NCBI RefSeq assembly: GCF_011617465.1
Contig: NZ_CP050153.1
Coordinates: 3,596,001 to 3,660,000, forward strand
Origin: Brevibacterium pigmentatum
GTDB lineage: Bacteria > Actinomycetota > Actinomycetes > Actinomycetales > Brevibacteriaceae
DNA: 64,000 bases
Direction of reading: 5' to 3'
Position numbers and translations under genes: made by a program. Of this stretch, positions 25,195 through 33,621 are shown one piece after another (within the stretch, counting starts at the first letter, position 1; each line of letters begins with the position of its first letter). Under the pieces are notes generated by a model. That model did not search any database and had not been told where the DNA came from. It saw nothing but the letters and a program-made list of their open reading frames with translations.

Positions 25195-27087
25195 ATGAGT
25201 TCTTTTGGCAGCACGGACCCGTCCCCCACAGCCGATGACCGCGGCGGCAGCTCCGCGGTTGGAGATCTCTCCGCTCCGGGCCGCCCCTCCCCCGATGCGA
25301 TCATCGTCGGAGCCGGGCTCGCCGGACTCGTCGCCGCCCACGAACTCACTCAGGCCGGCAAGCGCGTGCTCATCCTCGACCAGGAGAACCGCGCGAACCT
25401 CGGCGGGCAGGCCTTCTGGTCGCTCGGCGGGCTCTTCCTCATCGACTCCCCCGAACAGCGCCGACTGCGCATCCACGATTCGCTCGAGCTCGCCAAGGAC
25501 GACTGGGCCACCTCGGCGGGCTTCGACCGAGACGAGGACCATTGGCCCAGGAAGTGGGCGGAGGCCTACCTCGAGTTCGCGGCCGGCGAGAAGCGCGAGT
25601 ACCTGCGTGACCTCGGACTGAAGCTGACGCCGATCGTCGGCTGGGCCGAACGCGGCGGCTCCGGGGCCGGCGAGCACGGCAATTCCGTCCCCCGCTTCCA
25701 CCTGACCTGGGGCACCGGCCCCGAGGTGGTCCGGGTCTTCCGCGAACCCGTCGAATCCGCGGAGGCCGCCGGACTCGTCGAGTTCGCCTTCGGGCACCGC
25801 GTCGACGAACTCATCACCGAGGGTGGTGCCGTCGTCGGGGTCCGCGGACGCACACTGGCCCTCAGCCACACGGCCCGCGGAGTCGAGTCGAACCGGGAGG
25901 AAGTCGCGGACTTCGACCTCCGCGCTCCCGCCGTCATCGTCACCACCGGCGGGATCGGACACAATTTCGAGCTGATGAGGAAATACTGGCCGACCGACCG
26001 CCTCGGCGAGTTCCCGGATACGATGCTCGCCGGAGTCCCCGCGCACGTGGACGGGCGGATGCTGCAGATCGCCGAGGATGCCGGAGCCAGCCTCATCAAC
26101 CGGGACCGCATCTGGGCATATACGGAGGGCATCGAGAACTGGAATCCGATCTGGCCGGGGCACGGGATCCGCATCATTCCGGGACCATCGTCGCTGTGGT
26201 TCGACGCCGAGGGCAACCGCTTCCCGGCCCCGAACTACCCCGGTTTCGATACGAATCGGACGATGCGCACGATCCTGGACACCGGACACGACTATTCGTG
26301 GTTCGTGCTCAACGAGTCGATCATCCGCAAGGAATTCGCGCTCTCCGGTTCGGAGCAGAACCCGGACCTCACGGAGAAGGACATTCGGATCACGCTCGAT
26401 CGGGTGCGCTCCTCCGATGCCCCGGGACCGATCGAGGCCTTCAAGAAGTACGGCTCCGACTTCGTCGTGGCCGAAACCACCGAGGAACTGGTCGCGGGAA
26501 TGAACGAACGCTCCCGGGGACCGGTCATCGATCATGACCACATCGTGGAGCAGATCCGGCAGCGGGACCGGCAGACCGAGCACGGCTTCTCCAAAGATGC
26601 GCAGGTCCAAGCCATCCACAATGCGCGGTCCTATCTGGGCGATAAGATCGTGCGCGCGGTCAAGCCGCACAAGATCCTCGACCCCGCGCACGGACCGCTC
26701 ATCGCGGTGCGGCTGAGCCTGCTCTCGCGCAAGACGCTCGGAGGGCTGGAGACGAACCTCGACGGGCAGGTCCTGGCGGGATCCGGCCCGGCTGCACTCG
26801 GCGGGCCCGGTGGCGGCGACAATGCAGGTGGTCCAGGCGCCGAAGACTCGAACACACCGATCCCCGGCCTCTATGCGGCCGGCGAGGTGACCGGTTTCGG
26901 CGGCGGCGGAATGCACGGCTACAACGCGCTCGAGGGCACCTTCCTCGGCGGGTGCATCTTCTCCGGCATGCGCGCCGGCCGCGCTGCTGCCAAGCAGGGC
27001 CGGGCCGCGGCGACGCAGGTGAGTCTTGAGGCGACGCCTGGACACCCGCAAACCGCATCCGCACCCAACGATGGAGAACACACATGA
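25195..27087 (+). CDS. FAD-dependent dehydrogenase (fumarate reductase/KstD-like flavoprotein)
   Basis: 630 residues. A roughly 30-residue Ser/Pro-rich leader precedes the FAD motif DAIIVGAGLAGLVAAHEL and a flavin-proximal NRANLGGQAFWSLGG segment. A long substrate domain follows, then the C-terminal second FAD-contact GEVTGFGGGGMHGYNALEGT. This is the family annotated FAD-binding dehydrogenase, related to fumarate reductase flavoproteins and 3-ketosteroid dehydrogenases. GAGGAG stands before the ATG. It overlaps the next SDR gene by four bases, so both may act on the same substrate, possibly a hydrophobic or steroid-like compound; that is inference. Confidence 0.83.
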   Translation: MSSFGSTDPSPTADDRGGSSAVGDLSAPGRPSPDAIIVGAGLAGLVAAHELTQAGKRVLILDQENRANLGGQAFWSLGGLFLIDSPEQRRLRIHDSLELAKDDWATSAGFDRDEDHWPRKWAEAYLEFAAGEKREYLRDLGLKLTPIVGWAERGGSGAGEHGNSVPRFHLTWGTGPEVVRVFREPVESAEAAGLVEFAFGHRVDELITEGGAVVGVRGRTLALSHTARGVESNREEVADFDLRAPAVIVTTGGIGHNFELMRKYWPTDRLGEFPDTMLAGVPAHVDGRMLQIAEDAGASLINRDRIWAYTEGIENWNPIWPGHGIRIIPGPSSLWFDAEGNRFPAPNYPGFDTNRTMRTILDTGHDYSWFVLNESIIRKEFALSGSEQNPDLTEKDIRITLDRVRSSDAPGPIEAFKKYGSDFVVAETTEELVAGMNERSRGPVIDHDHIVEQIRQRDRQTEHGFSKDAQVQAIHNARSYLGDKIVRAVKPHKILDPAHGPLIAVRLSLLSRKTLGGLETNLDGQVLAGSGPAALGGPGGGDNAGGPGAEDSNTPIPGLYAAGEVTGFGGGGMHGYNALEGTFLGGCIFSGMRAGRAAAKQGRAAATQVSLEATPGHPQTASAPNDGEHT

Positions 27088-27923
27088 CCACCACCGCGCA
27101 GGCAGACCTCACCATCCTTGTCACGGGCGGCACCTCGGGCATCGGCCGAGCCCTCGCCGAGGCGCTGGCGGCGAAGCGCTGCACGGTACTGACGACCAGC
27201 CGGAACCCCGACCGCCTCGCACCTGCCGAGCGGATCCCCGGTGTCCGGTATCTGCAACTCGATCTGGCCGACCCGGATGGTCCGGACGCCCTGGCAGAGG
27301 AACTCGAGGATCTCGGCCTGCTCGACGACATCGATGTGCTCATCAACAACGCCGGTGAGAGCCAGTCGGGTCCGTTCGAAGAGCTGCCGGCCGAGGCCAT
27401 TGAGCGACTCTTCCGCACCAACGTGTTCGGACCCGTTCGGCTGAGCCAGCTCGTTCTGCCCGGTATGCGTGCGCGCCGCCGGGGGCGCATCATCATGGTC
27501 GGGTCGATGCTCGGCAGCTTTCCCTTGGCCCACCGCAGTTCGTATTCAGCGGCGAAGGCGGCTCTGCGCACTTTCGCCACGGCGGCACGGCAGGAGCTTT
27601 CACCCTTCGGTGTGTGGGTGAGCACCGTCGAACCGGGTTCGATCGCCACGGGAATCGGGCTGCGGCGGACGAAGTACCTCGAGGAGGGCTCACCCTATAC
27701 GGACGACGTCACGACGATGCTCGAGCATCTCGATGCCAACGAACGCGGAGGCATTCCTGCTGAGAAGGTCGCCGCCACGATCGTCGATGCGATGGTCGCG
27801 CCGAGGCCGCGAGAGTTCTACGCCGTCGGCAGCAGGGCACCGCTGCCGTTTCTGCTCAAGCGCGCACTTCCGCGCGAACTCCTGTCGAAGATCGTCGCCG
27901 CCCAGCACGGTCTGAAGCGGTGA
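27084..27923 (+). CDS. Short-chain dehydrogenase/reductase (SDR)
   Basis: 279 residues. It has TGGTSGIGRALAEALAA at the N-terminus, DVLINNAGES, a catalytic-Ser region RIIMVGSMLGSF, and YSAAK, followed by a typical SDR PG segment (EPGSIATGIG). These are the classical SDR signatures for NAD(P)-dependent oxidation or reduction. Its start is inside the stop of the flavin dehydrogenase gene (ATGA), so the two are translated together. It converges on the epimerase gene 26 bp away. Confidence 0.86.
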   Translation: MTTTAQADLTILVTGGTSGIGRALAEALAAKRCTVLTTSRNPDRLAPAERIPGVRYLQLDLADPDGPDALAEELEDLGLLDDIDVLINNAGESQSGPFEELPAEAIERLFRTNVFGPVRLSQLVLPGMRARRRGRIIMVGSMLGSFPLAHRSSYSAAKAALRTFATAARQELSPFGVWVSTVEPGSIATGIGLRRTKYLEEGSPYTDDVTTMLEHLDANERGGIPAEKVAATIVDAMVAPRPREFYAVGSRAPLPFLLKRALPRELLSKIVAAQHGLKR

Positions 27924-27949
27924 GCGCAGGCGGTCCGTTCCCAACCGCC

Positions 27950-28882
27950 CTACTGCAGGCGGGACGGGATGAGGTGTTGGGTGGTCGAGATGCCGAGCAC
28001 CCGCTGCTGCCGGGACAGGTTGTACGTCCGATCCGACTGCAGGTATCTGACGAGGAAGAGCTTCGCTCGGTCCCCGCGCTTGAACACGCCCTTGATCTTG
28101 AGCCCCAGCTTCGCCGACACCAGCGCCTTGTCCTTCGCGACACCCTCGATGACGACCTGGTCATAGCCCATCCGAGCAAAGTGAGTGACCACAGCCTCTT
28201 TGAGCCGGTACGGAATCGGGTCACCGATGTTGAAGGGACCCGCCGCCGAAGGCACGTCGAGGCAGGCGAGCGCTGCCCGCACCACATTGCCGACATGCGT
28301 CAGGGTGATCTTCTGTCGTCCGCCGCCGGGCAGCCGCAGCACACCCTTCTTCGACATCCGCGACAGGAGCGGCATGAGCATCGTCTCCCCCGGACCGTAG
28401 ACAGCCGCAGGACGCAGGATCGCAGCATCGGGACGGAGCCTCATGACGAGCTGCTCGGCGAGAGCATGGGTGCGAGAGTACGCGTCGGCGAAGTCGTTGG
28501 GATCCTTCGGCCCGGCCTCCTCCCACAACTCTGCGTGGGGTTCGGACTCGGAGTACACCGTCGTCGAGGACACATGGACGATGCGAGCCGTCGGGAAGGC
28601 GTCGAGGACATTGCGCGTGCCCGTCACCTTCACGTCATAGAGAGCGTCGTCATCGGCGCTGACGGAGGCGATTCCGGCACAGTGGAAGACCGCGGTCACA
28701 TTCTTGGCCAACGAGGTCACCGAGGCGGACGCGGGTTCGGTGATGTCCCAGTGCTGGAAGTTCACCCCGGGGATCTCGGGATCTCGCCGGCACAGCGCGT
28801 AGACCGTTTCGTCCCTTTCGGCGAGTGCCCGTGCAATGGCACCACCGATGAAGCCGCTGGCTCCGGTCACTATCACCGCCAC
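27950..28882 (-). CDS. NAD-dependent epimerase/dehydratase-like protein with altered active site
   Basis: 310 residues of the extended SDR class: TGASGFIGGAIARALAE, HVSSTTVYSESEP, and a Tyr at YSRTH. The active-site pattern YxxxK reads YSRTH, with His in place of the catalytic Lys, which would weaken classical SDR chemistry unless it is compensated. The C-terminal part (GRQKITLTHVGNVVRAALAC) is like 3-beta-HSD/isomerase relatives. The GTG start has GAAGGG upstream. It may be a variant reductase or a non-catalytic NAD-binding protein. Confidence 0.75.
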   Translation of the reverse strand: MAVIVTGASGFIGGAIARALAERDETVYALCRRDPEIPGVNFQHWDITEPASASVTSLAKNVTAVFHCAGIASVSADDDALYDVKVTGTRNVLDAFPTARIVHVSSTTVYSESEPHAELWEEAGPKDPNDFADAYSRTHALAEQLVMRLRPDAAILRPAAVYGPGETMLMPLLSRMSKKGVLRLPGGGRQKITLTHVGNVVRAALACLDVPSAAGPFNIGDPIPYRLKEAVVTHFARMGYDQVVIEGVAKDKALVSAKLGLKIKGVFKRGDRAKLFLVRYLQSDRTYNLSRQQRVLGISTTQHLIPSRLQ

Positions 28883-28915
28883 GACGTTCCCTTCCTCATC
28901 TTCACAACCGCCGCC

Positions 28916-29695
28916 TCAGCGACGGTGCTGCCACTGCGGCTCCCTCTTCGTCAGGAAGGCGTCGATCCCCTCCTGCGCATCGGCCGCGACGGCATTGTCC
29001 GCCATCACCTGCGACATCCGCGCATAGGCATCAGCCACAGGCAGTTCCCGCTGTTCGTAGAACGCGGCCTTTCCTACGGCAACTGTAGCCGACGAGGCGG
29101 ACGCAACTTTGAGAGCCAATTCCAAGGTGGCGGACTCGAGGTCGGCGCCGGCGACGACGTCGGAGACGAGACCGAACTTCAGCGCATCCTCAGCGGTCAC
29201 GAAATCACCGGTCAGCAGCATCCGCATCGCCTGCTTAGCCGGCACCGCACGGGAGAGCGCCACCATCGGAGTCGAACAGAACAGACCGATCTTCACTCCC
29301 GGAGTTGCGAATCTGGCCGACTCGGCGGCAACGGCCAGATCGCAGGTCGCCACCAGCTGGCAGCCGGCCGCCGTGGCCACTCCCTGCACCTGCGCGATGA
29401 CCGGCTGCGGGATGGTCTGGATGAGCTGCATCAGTCGGGCACAGGCATCGAACGTAACCTGCTGCGTCTCATGGTCGGCCCCGCGGATCTCGGTGAGGTC
29501 ATGACCGGAGCTGAACACATGGCCGGCGGTCGACAAGATGACCGCGCGGACATCGGTGCGGTCGGCCACCTCGTTGAGGGTGTCGATGAGGTCTTCCATG
29601 ACCGTCAGCGACAGCGCGTTGCGCGTGGACGGCCGATTGATCGTCACGGACGCGACCCCGCCGTCGAGCTGCGCGAATACAATTGATTCCGACAT
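28916..29695 (-). CDS. Crotonase-fold protein, ECHDC3-like
   Basis: 259 residues with the crotonase fold (VTINRPSTRNALSLTVMEDL, HVFSSGHDLTEI). At the two catalytic glutamate positions of enoyl-CoA hydratase the sequence reads GCQLVATCD (Gln) and TPGVKIGLFCSTP (Gly), so hydratase activity is unlikely. The stretch VATAAGCQLVATCDLAVAAE and the GLFCSTP segment match the ECHDC3 group, whose reaction is not well established. The longer open frame to 30430 is antisense to the antiporter fragment and is rejected. GAGG sits very near the ATG, so initiation may be weak. Confidence 0.8.
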   Translation of the reverse strand: MSESIVFAQLDGGVASVTINRPSTRNALSLTVMEDLIDTLNEVADRTDVRAVILSTAGHVFSSGHDLTEIRGADHETQQVTFDACARLMQLIQTIPQPVIAQVQGVATAAGCQLVATCDLAVAAESARFATPGVKIGLFCSTPMVALSRAVPAKQAMRMLLTGDFVTAEDALKFGLVSDVVAGADLESATLELALKVASASSATVAVGKAAFYEQRELPVADAYARMSQVMADNAVAADAQEGIDAFLTKREPQWQHRR

Positions 29696-29803
29696 AGCCT
29701 CATTCTGCCAAAGGTCACCGGGCCCGGCGCGGAATCTGCGCCGACATTTTCCGCCCGCCTCCGGACACATCCGCCCCAGTGGGAGCGGTTCGGAAGGACT
29801 GGC

Positions 29804-30463
29804 ATGACCACACTGCTGATGATCATCGGATTCGGAGCCGCCACCTCGGTGGTGGTCGGACGCAAGAGACGCGAGGAGGATCCGGATGCCGCGCCTTTGA
29901 GCGTTCGCGATGCGACTCTGATGACCTGGGGCGGGATGCGCGGTCTGGCCACCGTTGCCCTGGCTCTGTCGATCCCGGCCACGACGAGCGCAGGCGCTCC
30001 GTTCCCCGGCCGGTCCTATATCGTCGTTGCGGTTGCGGTGGCCCTGCTGGTCACACTGGTGCTGGCGGGCTTGAGCTTTCCGACGGTCGTCGCCGTCCTC
30101 GGCATCGACGACGAAGCGGAGAAGGAGCATCAGGCGACGAGGGACATCGCCCTGCGCGCCTATAAGGCCGCGATGCGCGAGGTCAAGAACGATGACACCC
30201 TGCCCGACGACGTCATCGAACCGCTGCGGGCCAGGTTCAAGGTCCTCCATGATCAGCTCAGCGGAACCACCGACGACCAGGCAAGTTCGGAACAGGCGAT
30301 GGCGTTCAAGGAGCACCGGGAGCAGATGATGCAGGTGCAGAAGAAGGCCATGCAGTCTGCGCGTGCCGCGGTGCTCAAGGCCCGGCGCGAACGCGGCACC
30401 GATCCGGAGATCGCCGACCGCGTGCTCCACCGCTTCGACCTCCAGTCAGTCATCACGCGGTAG
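29804..30463 (+). CDS. N-terminally truncated CPA1-type Na+/H+ antiporter
   Basis: 219 residues that correspond to only the C-terminal third of the CPA1/NhaP-like antiporters (normally about 520-550 residues). The retained part has one leading helix, LMTWGGMRGLATVALALSIP (the conserved GMRG helix), a further helix (YIVVAVAVALLVTLVLAGLSF), and the long cytoplasmic helical tail EKEHQATRDIALRAYKAAMR. The first nine or so membrane helices and the ion-binding Asp are absent, and the upstream DNA belongs to the crotonase gene. There is a good GGAAGG ribosome site before the ATG. It may be a decayed gene or a translated membrane-tail protein. Confidence 0.7.
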   Translation: MTTLLMIIGFGAATSVVVGRKRREEDPDAAPLSVRDATLMTWGGMRGLATVALALSIPATTSAGAPFPGRSYIVVAVAVALLVTLVLAGLSFPTVVAVLGIDDEAEKEHQATRDIALRAYKAAMREVKNDDTLPDDVIEPLRARFKVLHDQLSGTTDDQASSEQAMAFKEHREQMMQVQKKAMQSARAAVLKARRERGTDPEIADRVLHRFDLQSVITR

Positions 30464-30564
30464 GGGCTGGTCGGTCCCGACCGGACGGGATTCCGGGCCG
30501 GTCCCGGTGGGGCAGGGGCACACATCCGGGCGGGATACTTCGACGAAGATTCCTCTGGAAATTC

Positions 30565-30591
30565 AAAGTTGAGCGGAATAGACTCAACTTT
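30565..30591. promoter_or_regulatory. HAIR-type HspR operator upstream of clpB
   Basis: AAAGTTGAG (30565-30573), nine bases, then CTCAACTTT (30583-30591) form a perfect 9-bp inverted repeat. TTGAG-N9-CTCAA is exactly the spacing of the HAIR element (CTTGAGT-N7-ACTCAAG) bound by HspR. It lies 62 bp before the clpB ATG. Confidence 0.8.
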
Positions 30592-30652
30592 GTCGATGTT
30601 GTTCTTGGTGAGAGTTCAAATCAGCCCAGAATCTTAAGAAGGAGATGCGCAG

Positions 30653-33259
30653 ATGGACGCACAGATGACAACCAAATCCCGGGAGGCGCTGCAGACTGCG
30701 GTCAACGACGTCGTCGCCCGGCACAACAACCAGATCGAACCGGCCCACCTCGTGGCCGCGCTGCTCAAGCAGCCCGACTCCCTGGCCTCGGCCCTGCTGA
30801 CGAAGGTCGGCGCCAACCCGCAGTCGGTGCTCACCGCGATTGAAGCAGTGATCGGCGGGTTCCCCACGGTCAGCGGAGCCTCGGTCAGCCAGCCGGGCCT
30901 GTCCCGCGCCGGACTCGAGATGATGAACCTCGCGCAGGAGGAGATGACCGCCCTGGGCGATCAGTTCGTTTCGACCGAGCACCTGCTGCTCGCAGCGGCG
31001 GCCGGAGATGACGGAGCCGGTGAGACGCTGCGCGCGAATGGGGCGAACCGGGACGCACTGCTTGCGGCCCTGCCCGAACTGCGCGGAGGCAAGAAGGTCA
31101 CTTCGGAGAACCCCGAGGAGACCATGCAGTCGCTGGAGAAGTTCGGTGTCGACCTCACCGCCACCGCCCGCGAAGGCAAGCTCGACCCGGTGATCGGCCG
31201 CGACAAGGAAGTGCGCCGCGTCGTCCAGGTGCTCTCGCGCAGGACGAAGAACAACCCCGTCCTCATCGGTGATCCCGGCGTCGGCAAGACCGCCGTCGTC
31301 GAGGGCCTGGCCCAGCGGATCGTGGCCGGAGACGTGCCCGAATCGCTGCGGGACAAGACGCTGATCAGCCTCGACCTGTCCGCCATGGTCGCCGGTGCGA
31401 AGTACCGCGGCGAGTTCGAGGAGCGGCTCAAGGCCGTGCTCGAGGAGATCAAGAACTCCGACGGGCAGATCATCACCTTCATCGACGAGCTCCACACGAT
31501 CGTCGGCGCCGGCGCCGGCGGGGACTCATCGATGGACGCGGGCAATATGCTCAAGCCGATGCTCGCCCGCGGCGAGCTGCGGATGATCGGCGCCACGACC
31601 CTGGACGAGTACCGCGAGAACATCGAAAAGGACCCCGCCCTTGAGCGCAGGTTCCAGCAGGTGTTCGTCGGAGAGCCCAGCGTCGAGGACACGATCGCGA
31701 TCCTCCGCGGGCTCAAGGAACGCTACGAAGCCCACCACAAGGTCTCGATCAATGACGGCGCGCTGGTGGCCGCGGCGACGATGTCGGACCGGTACATCAC
31801 CGGCAGGCAGCTGCCGGACAAGGCCATCGACCTCGTCGACGAGGCGGCCTCCCGCCTGCGGATGGAGATCGACTCGGCTCCGGTCGAGATCGATGAGCTC
31901 CGCCGCGCCGTGGACCGCCTGAAGATGGAGGAAATGGCCCTGTCGAAGGAGACCGATTCCGCATCGGCCGAGCGGTTGAGCGCCCTGCGTGCCGATCTCG
32001 CCGACAAGGAGGAGGAGTTGCGTTCGCTCGAAGCGACGTGGGAGTCCCAGCGTGCCGGCCTCAACCGGGTCGGTGAGCTGAAGACGAAGCTCGACGAACT
32101 GCGCTCGCAGGCCGAGAGGGCTCAGCGCGACACGGACCTCGAGACCGCATCCCGCCTGCTCTACGGGGAGATCCCCGCAGTGCAGAAGGAGATCGCCGAA
32201 GCCGAAGCAGCAGAGGCTCAGGCCGACGCCGGTCAGACCACGGATCCGATGGTCTCGGACAAGGTCTCGAGCAGCGATATCGCCGAGGTGGTCTCCTCCT
32301 GGACGGGCATCCCCGCAGGACGCCTCGTCCAAGGTGAGGTCGAGAAGCTGCTCGAAGCCGAGAACATCCTCGGTGAGCGCCTCATCGGTCAGAAGAACGC
32401 CGTCGCCGCGGTCTCCGACGCCATCCGCCGTTCGCGTGCGGGTGTCGCCGACCCCGACCGTCCGACCGGTTCGTTCCTGTTCCTCGGGCCCACCGGTGTT
32501 GGTAAGACGGAGCTCGCGAAGTCTCTCGCGGACTTCCTCTTCGACGATGAGAAGGCCCTGATCAGGATCGATATGAGCGAATACGGTGAGAAGCACACTG
32601 TGTCCCGCCTCGTCGGTGCCCCTCCGGGCTACGTCGGATACGACGAGGGCGGCCAGCTCACCGAAGCGGTCCGCCGTCGTCCGTACTCCGTCGTCCTGCT
32701 CGACGAGGTGGAGAAGGCGCACCCGTCCGTCTTCGACATCCTGCTGCAGGTCCTCGATGACGGCCGCCTCACCGATGGTCAGGGACGTACGGTCGACTTC
32801 AGGAACACCATCCTGATCCTGACTTCGAACCTCGGTTCGCAGTTCCTCGTCGACACGAACCTGTCGACCGAGGAGCAGAGGTCCAAGGTGCTCGATGTCG
32901 TGCATTCGACGTTCAAGCCCGAGTTCCTCAACCGGCTCGACGACATCGTGCTCTTCGATGCGCTCAGCCAGGCAGAGCTCGCCTCGATCGTCGATCTGCA
33001 GATCGCGCACATGGCACGCAGGCTCTCGGACCGTCGGGTCTCGCTCGAGGTCACTCAGGGTGCCGAGGACTGGTTGGCCCTCGAAGGCTACGATCCGGCG
33101 TTCGGTGCCCGGCCGCTGCGCAGGCTGGTCCAGCGCGAGATCGGCGACAAGCTGGCCCGCGCCCTGCTCGCCGGCGACATCGTCGACGGAGATACCGTGG
33201 TCGTCGACCTGCCCGAGGACCCGGAGGCTACCGGCTTGGAGCTGCGCCCCAAGCGGTAA
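30653..33259 (+). CDS. clpB: ATP-dependent chaperone ClpB
   Basis: 868 residues, the full length of the Hsp100 disaggregase that, with DnaK, rescues aggregated proteins in the cytoplasm. In order it has an N-domain (1-150), NBD1 with [18 protein letters not shown] (about 205-222) and [13 protein letters not shown], a long coiled-coil middle domain (about 410-530), and NBD2 with [19 protein letters not shown] and the [20 protein letters not shown] pore loop region. The C-terminus ([15 protein letters not shown]) is canonical. AGAAGGAG lies eight bases before the ATG. A HAIR operator upstream implies heat-shock control by HspR. Confidence 0.96.
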   Translation: MDAQMTTKSREALQTAVNDVVARHNNQIEPAHLVAALLKQPDSLASALLTKVGANPQSVLTAIEAVIGGFPTVSGASVSQPGLSRAGLEMMNLAQEEMTALGDQFVSTEHLLLAAAAGDDGAGETLRANGANRDALLAALPELRGGKKVTSENPEETMQSLEKFGVDLTATAREGKLDPVIGRDKEVRRVVQVLSRRTKNNPVLIGDPGVGKTAVVEGLAQRIVAGDVPESLRDKTLISLDLSAMVAGAKYRGEFEERLKAVLEEIKNSDGQIITFIDELHTIVGAGAGGDSSMDAGNMLKPMLARGELRMIGATTLDEYRENIEKDPALERRFQQVFVGEPSVEDTIAILRGLKERYEAHHKVSINDGALVAAATMSDRYITGRQLPDKAIDLVDEAASRLRMEIDSAPVEIDELRRAVDRLKMEEMALSKETDSASAERLSALRADLADKEEELRSLEATWESQRAGLNRVGELKTKLDELRSQAERAQRDTDLETASRLLYGEIPAVQKEIAEAEAAEAQADAGQTTDPMVSDKVSSSDIAEVVSSWTGIPAGRLVQGEVEKLLEAENILGERLIGQKNAVAAVSDAIRRSRAGVADPDRPTGSFLFLGPTGVGKTELAKSLADFLFDDEKALIRIDMSEYGEKHTVSRLVGAPPGYVGYDEGGQLTEAVRRRPYSVVLLDEVEKAHPSVFDILLQVLDDGRLTDGQGRTVDFRNTILILTSNLGSQFLVDTNLSTEEQRSKVLDVVHSTFKPEFLNRLDDIVLFDALSQAELASIVDLQIAHMARRLSDRRVSLEVTQGAEDWLALEGYDPAFGARPLRRLVQREIGDKLARALLAGDIVDGDTVVVDLPEDPEATGLELRPKR

Positions 33260-33320
33260 GCCTCCCGCCGGTGGGTGCGCCTCGCGGGTCTCCCGGCTCC
33301 GAGCGCGCCTCGCGGATTCC

Positions 33321-33378
33321 GCCCGGTTTGAGGTGAGCAGCCCTAGTTTGAACATGGGCTGCTCACCTCAGACTGGGC
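33321..33378. terminator. Terminator-like palindrome with conserved loop, family member 2
   Basis: A perfect 15-bp stem (TGAGGTGAGCAGCCC / GGGCTGCTCACCTCA) around a 12-base loop TAGTTTGAACAT, with the flanks also partly complementary. The AGCCC...GTTTGAACAT...GGGCT core equals that at 16482-16539. It follows the clpB stop by about 60 bp and probably ends clpB transcription. Confidence 0.8.
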
Positions 33379-33487
33379 TGTTCTGCTGACCGTCGCAGGC
33401 TGCCTGCGGGAATCACGAGTGTCTGCGTCGACAGCACGAGTGGCTCGCAGCCTCTGCGGCGCAGCTACTTGAGCGGCGCAATGCCGA

Positions 33488-33555
33488 GAATGGGACATGT
33501 TTCTCTGAAATGCTCACCGAAGAAAGTGAGCATTTCAGAGGAACATGTCCCATTC
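33488..33555. terminator. Very long palindrome between clpB and the HTTM gene
   Basis: Thirty-base arms with one mismatch around an 8-base loop (CGAAGAAA): GAATGGGACATGTTTCTCTG at the left end is matched by the right end CAGAGGAACATGTCCCATTC. It is AT-richer than its neighbours and has no shared core with the other palindromes. It lies 67 bp from the end of the convergent HTTM gene and is a likely terminator for that gene. The rest of this 362-bp gap holds no gene. Confidence 0.7.
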
Positions 33556-33621
33556 GGCTTCTTTTGACAGTGGTGGACTGCGCGCGGTCTACCTCCGGCG
33601 CGGCCCAGGTGCACGTGCGGG

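Noticed and set aside
25087-27081. 664-residue open frame on the minus strand
   Set aside because: It is exactly antisense to the flavin dehydrogenase, has no ribosome site, and its composition (Arg, Gly, Asp, Val rich, no motifs) is the usual shadow of high-GC3 coding DNA.
29696-30430. N-terminal extension of the ECHDC3-like gene
   Set aside because: Antisense to the antiporter fragment and rich in Arg/Gly/His without motifs; a family-consistent start is at 29695.
30464-30560. Possible terminator after the antiporter fragment
   Set aside because: GC-rich inverted segments (GGTCCCGACCGG and CCGGGCCGGTCC) pair only imperfectly in several ways, so no single hairpin is supported.
31526-33355. 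609-residue minus-strand frame over clpB
   Set aside because: Antisense to the highly conserved clpB gene; pure codon-bias shadow.
33488-33555. Possible insertion-sequence end or CRISPR-like repeat
   Set aside because: A single palindrome without repeats at regular spacing, no transposase or cas genes nearby.
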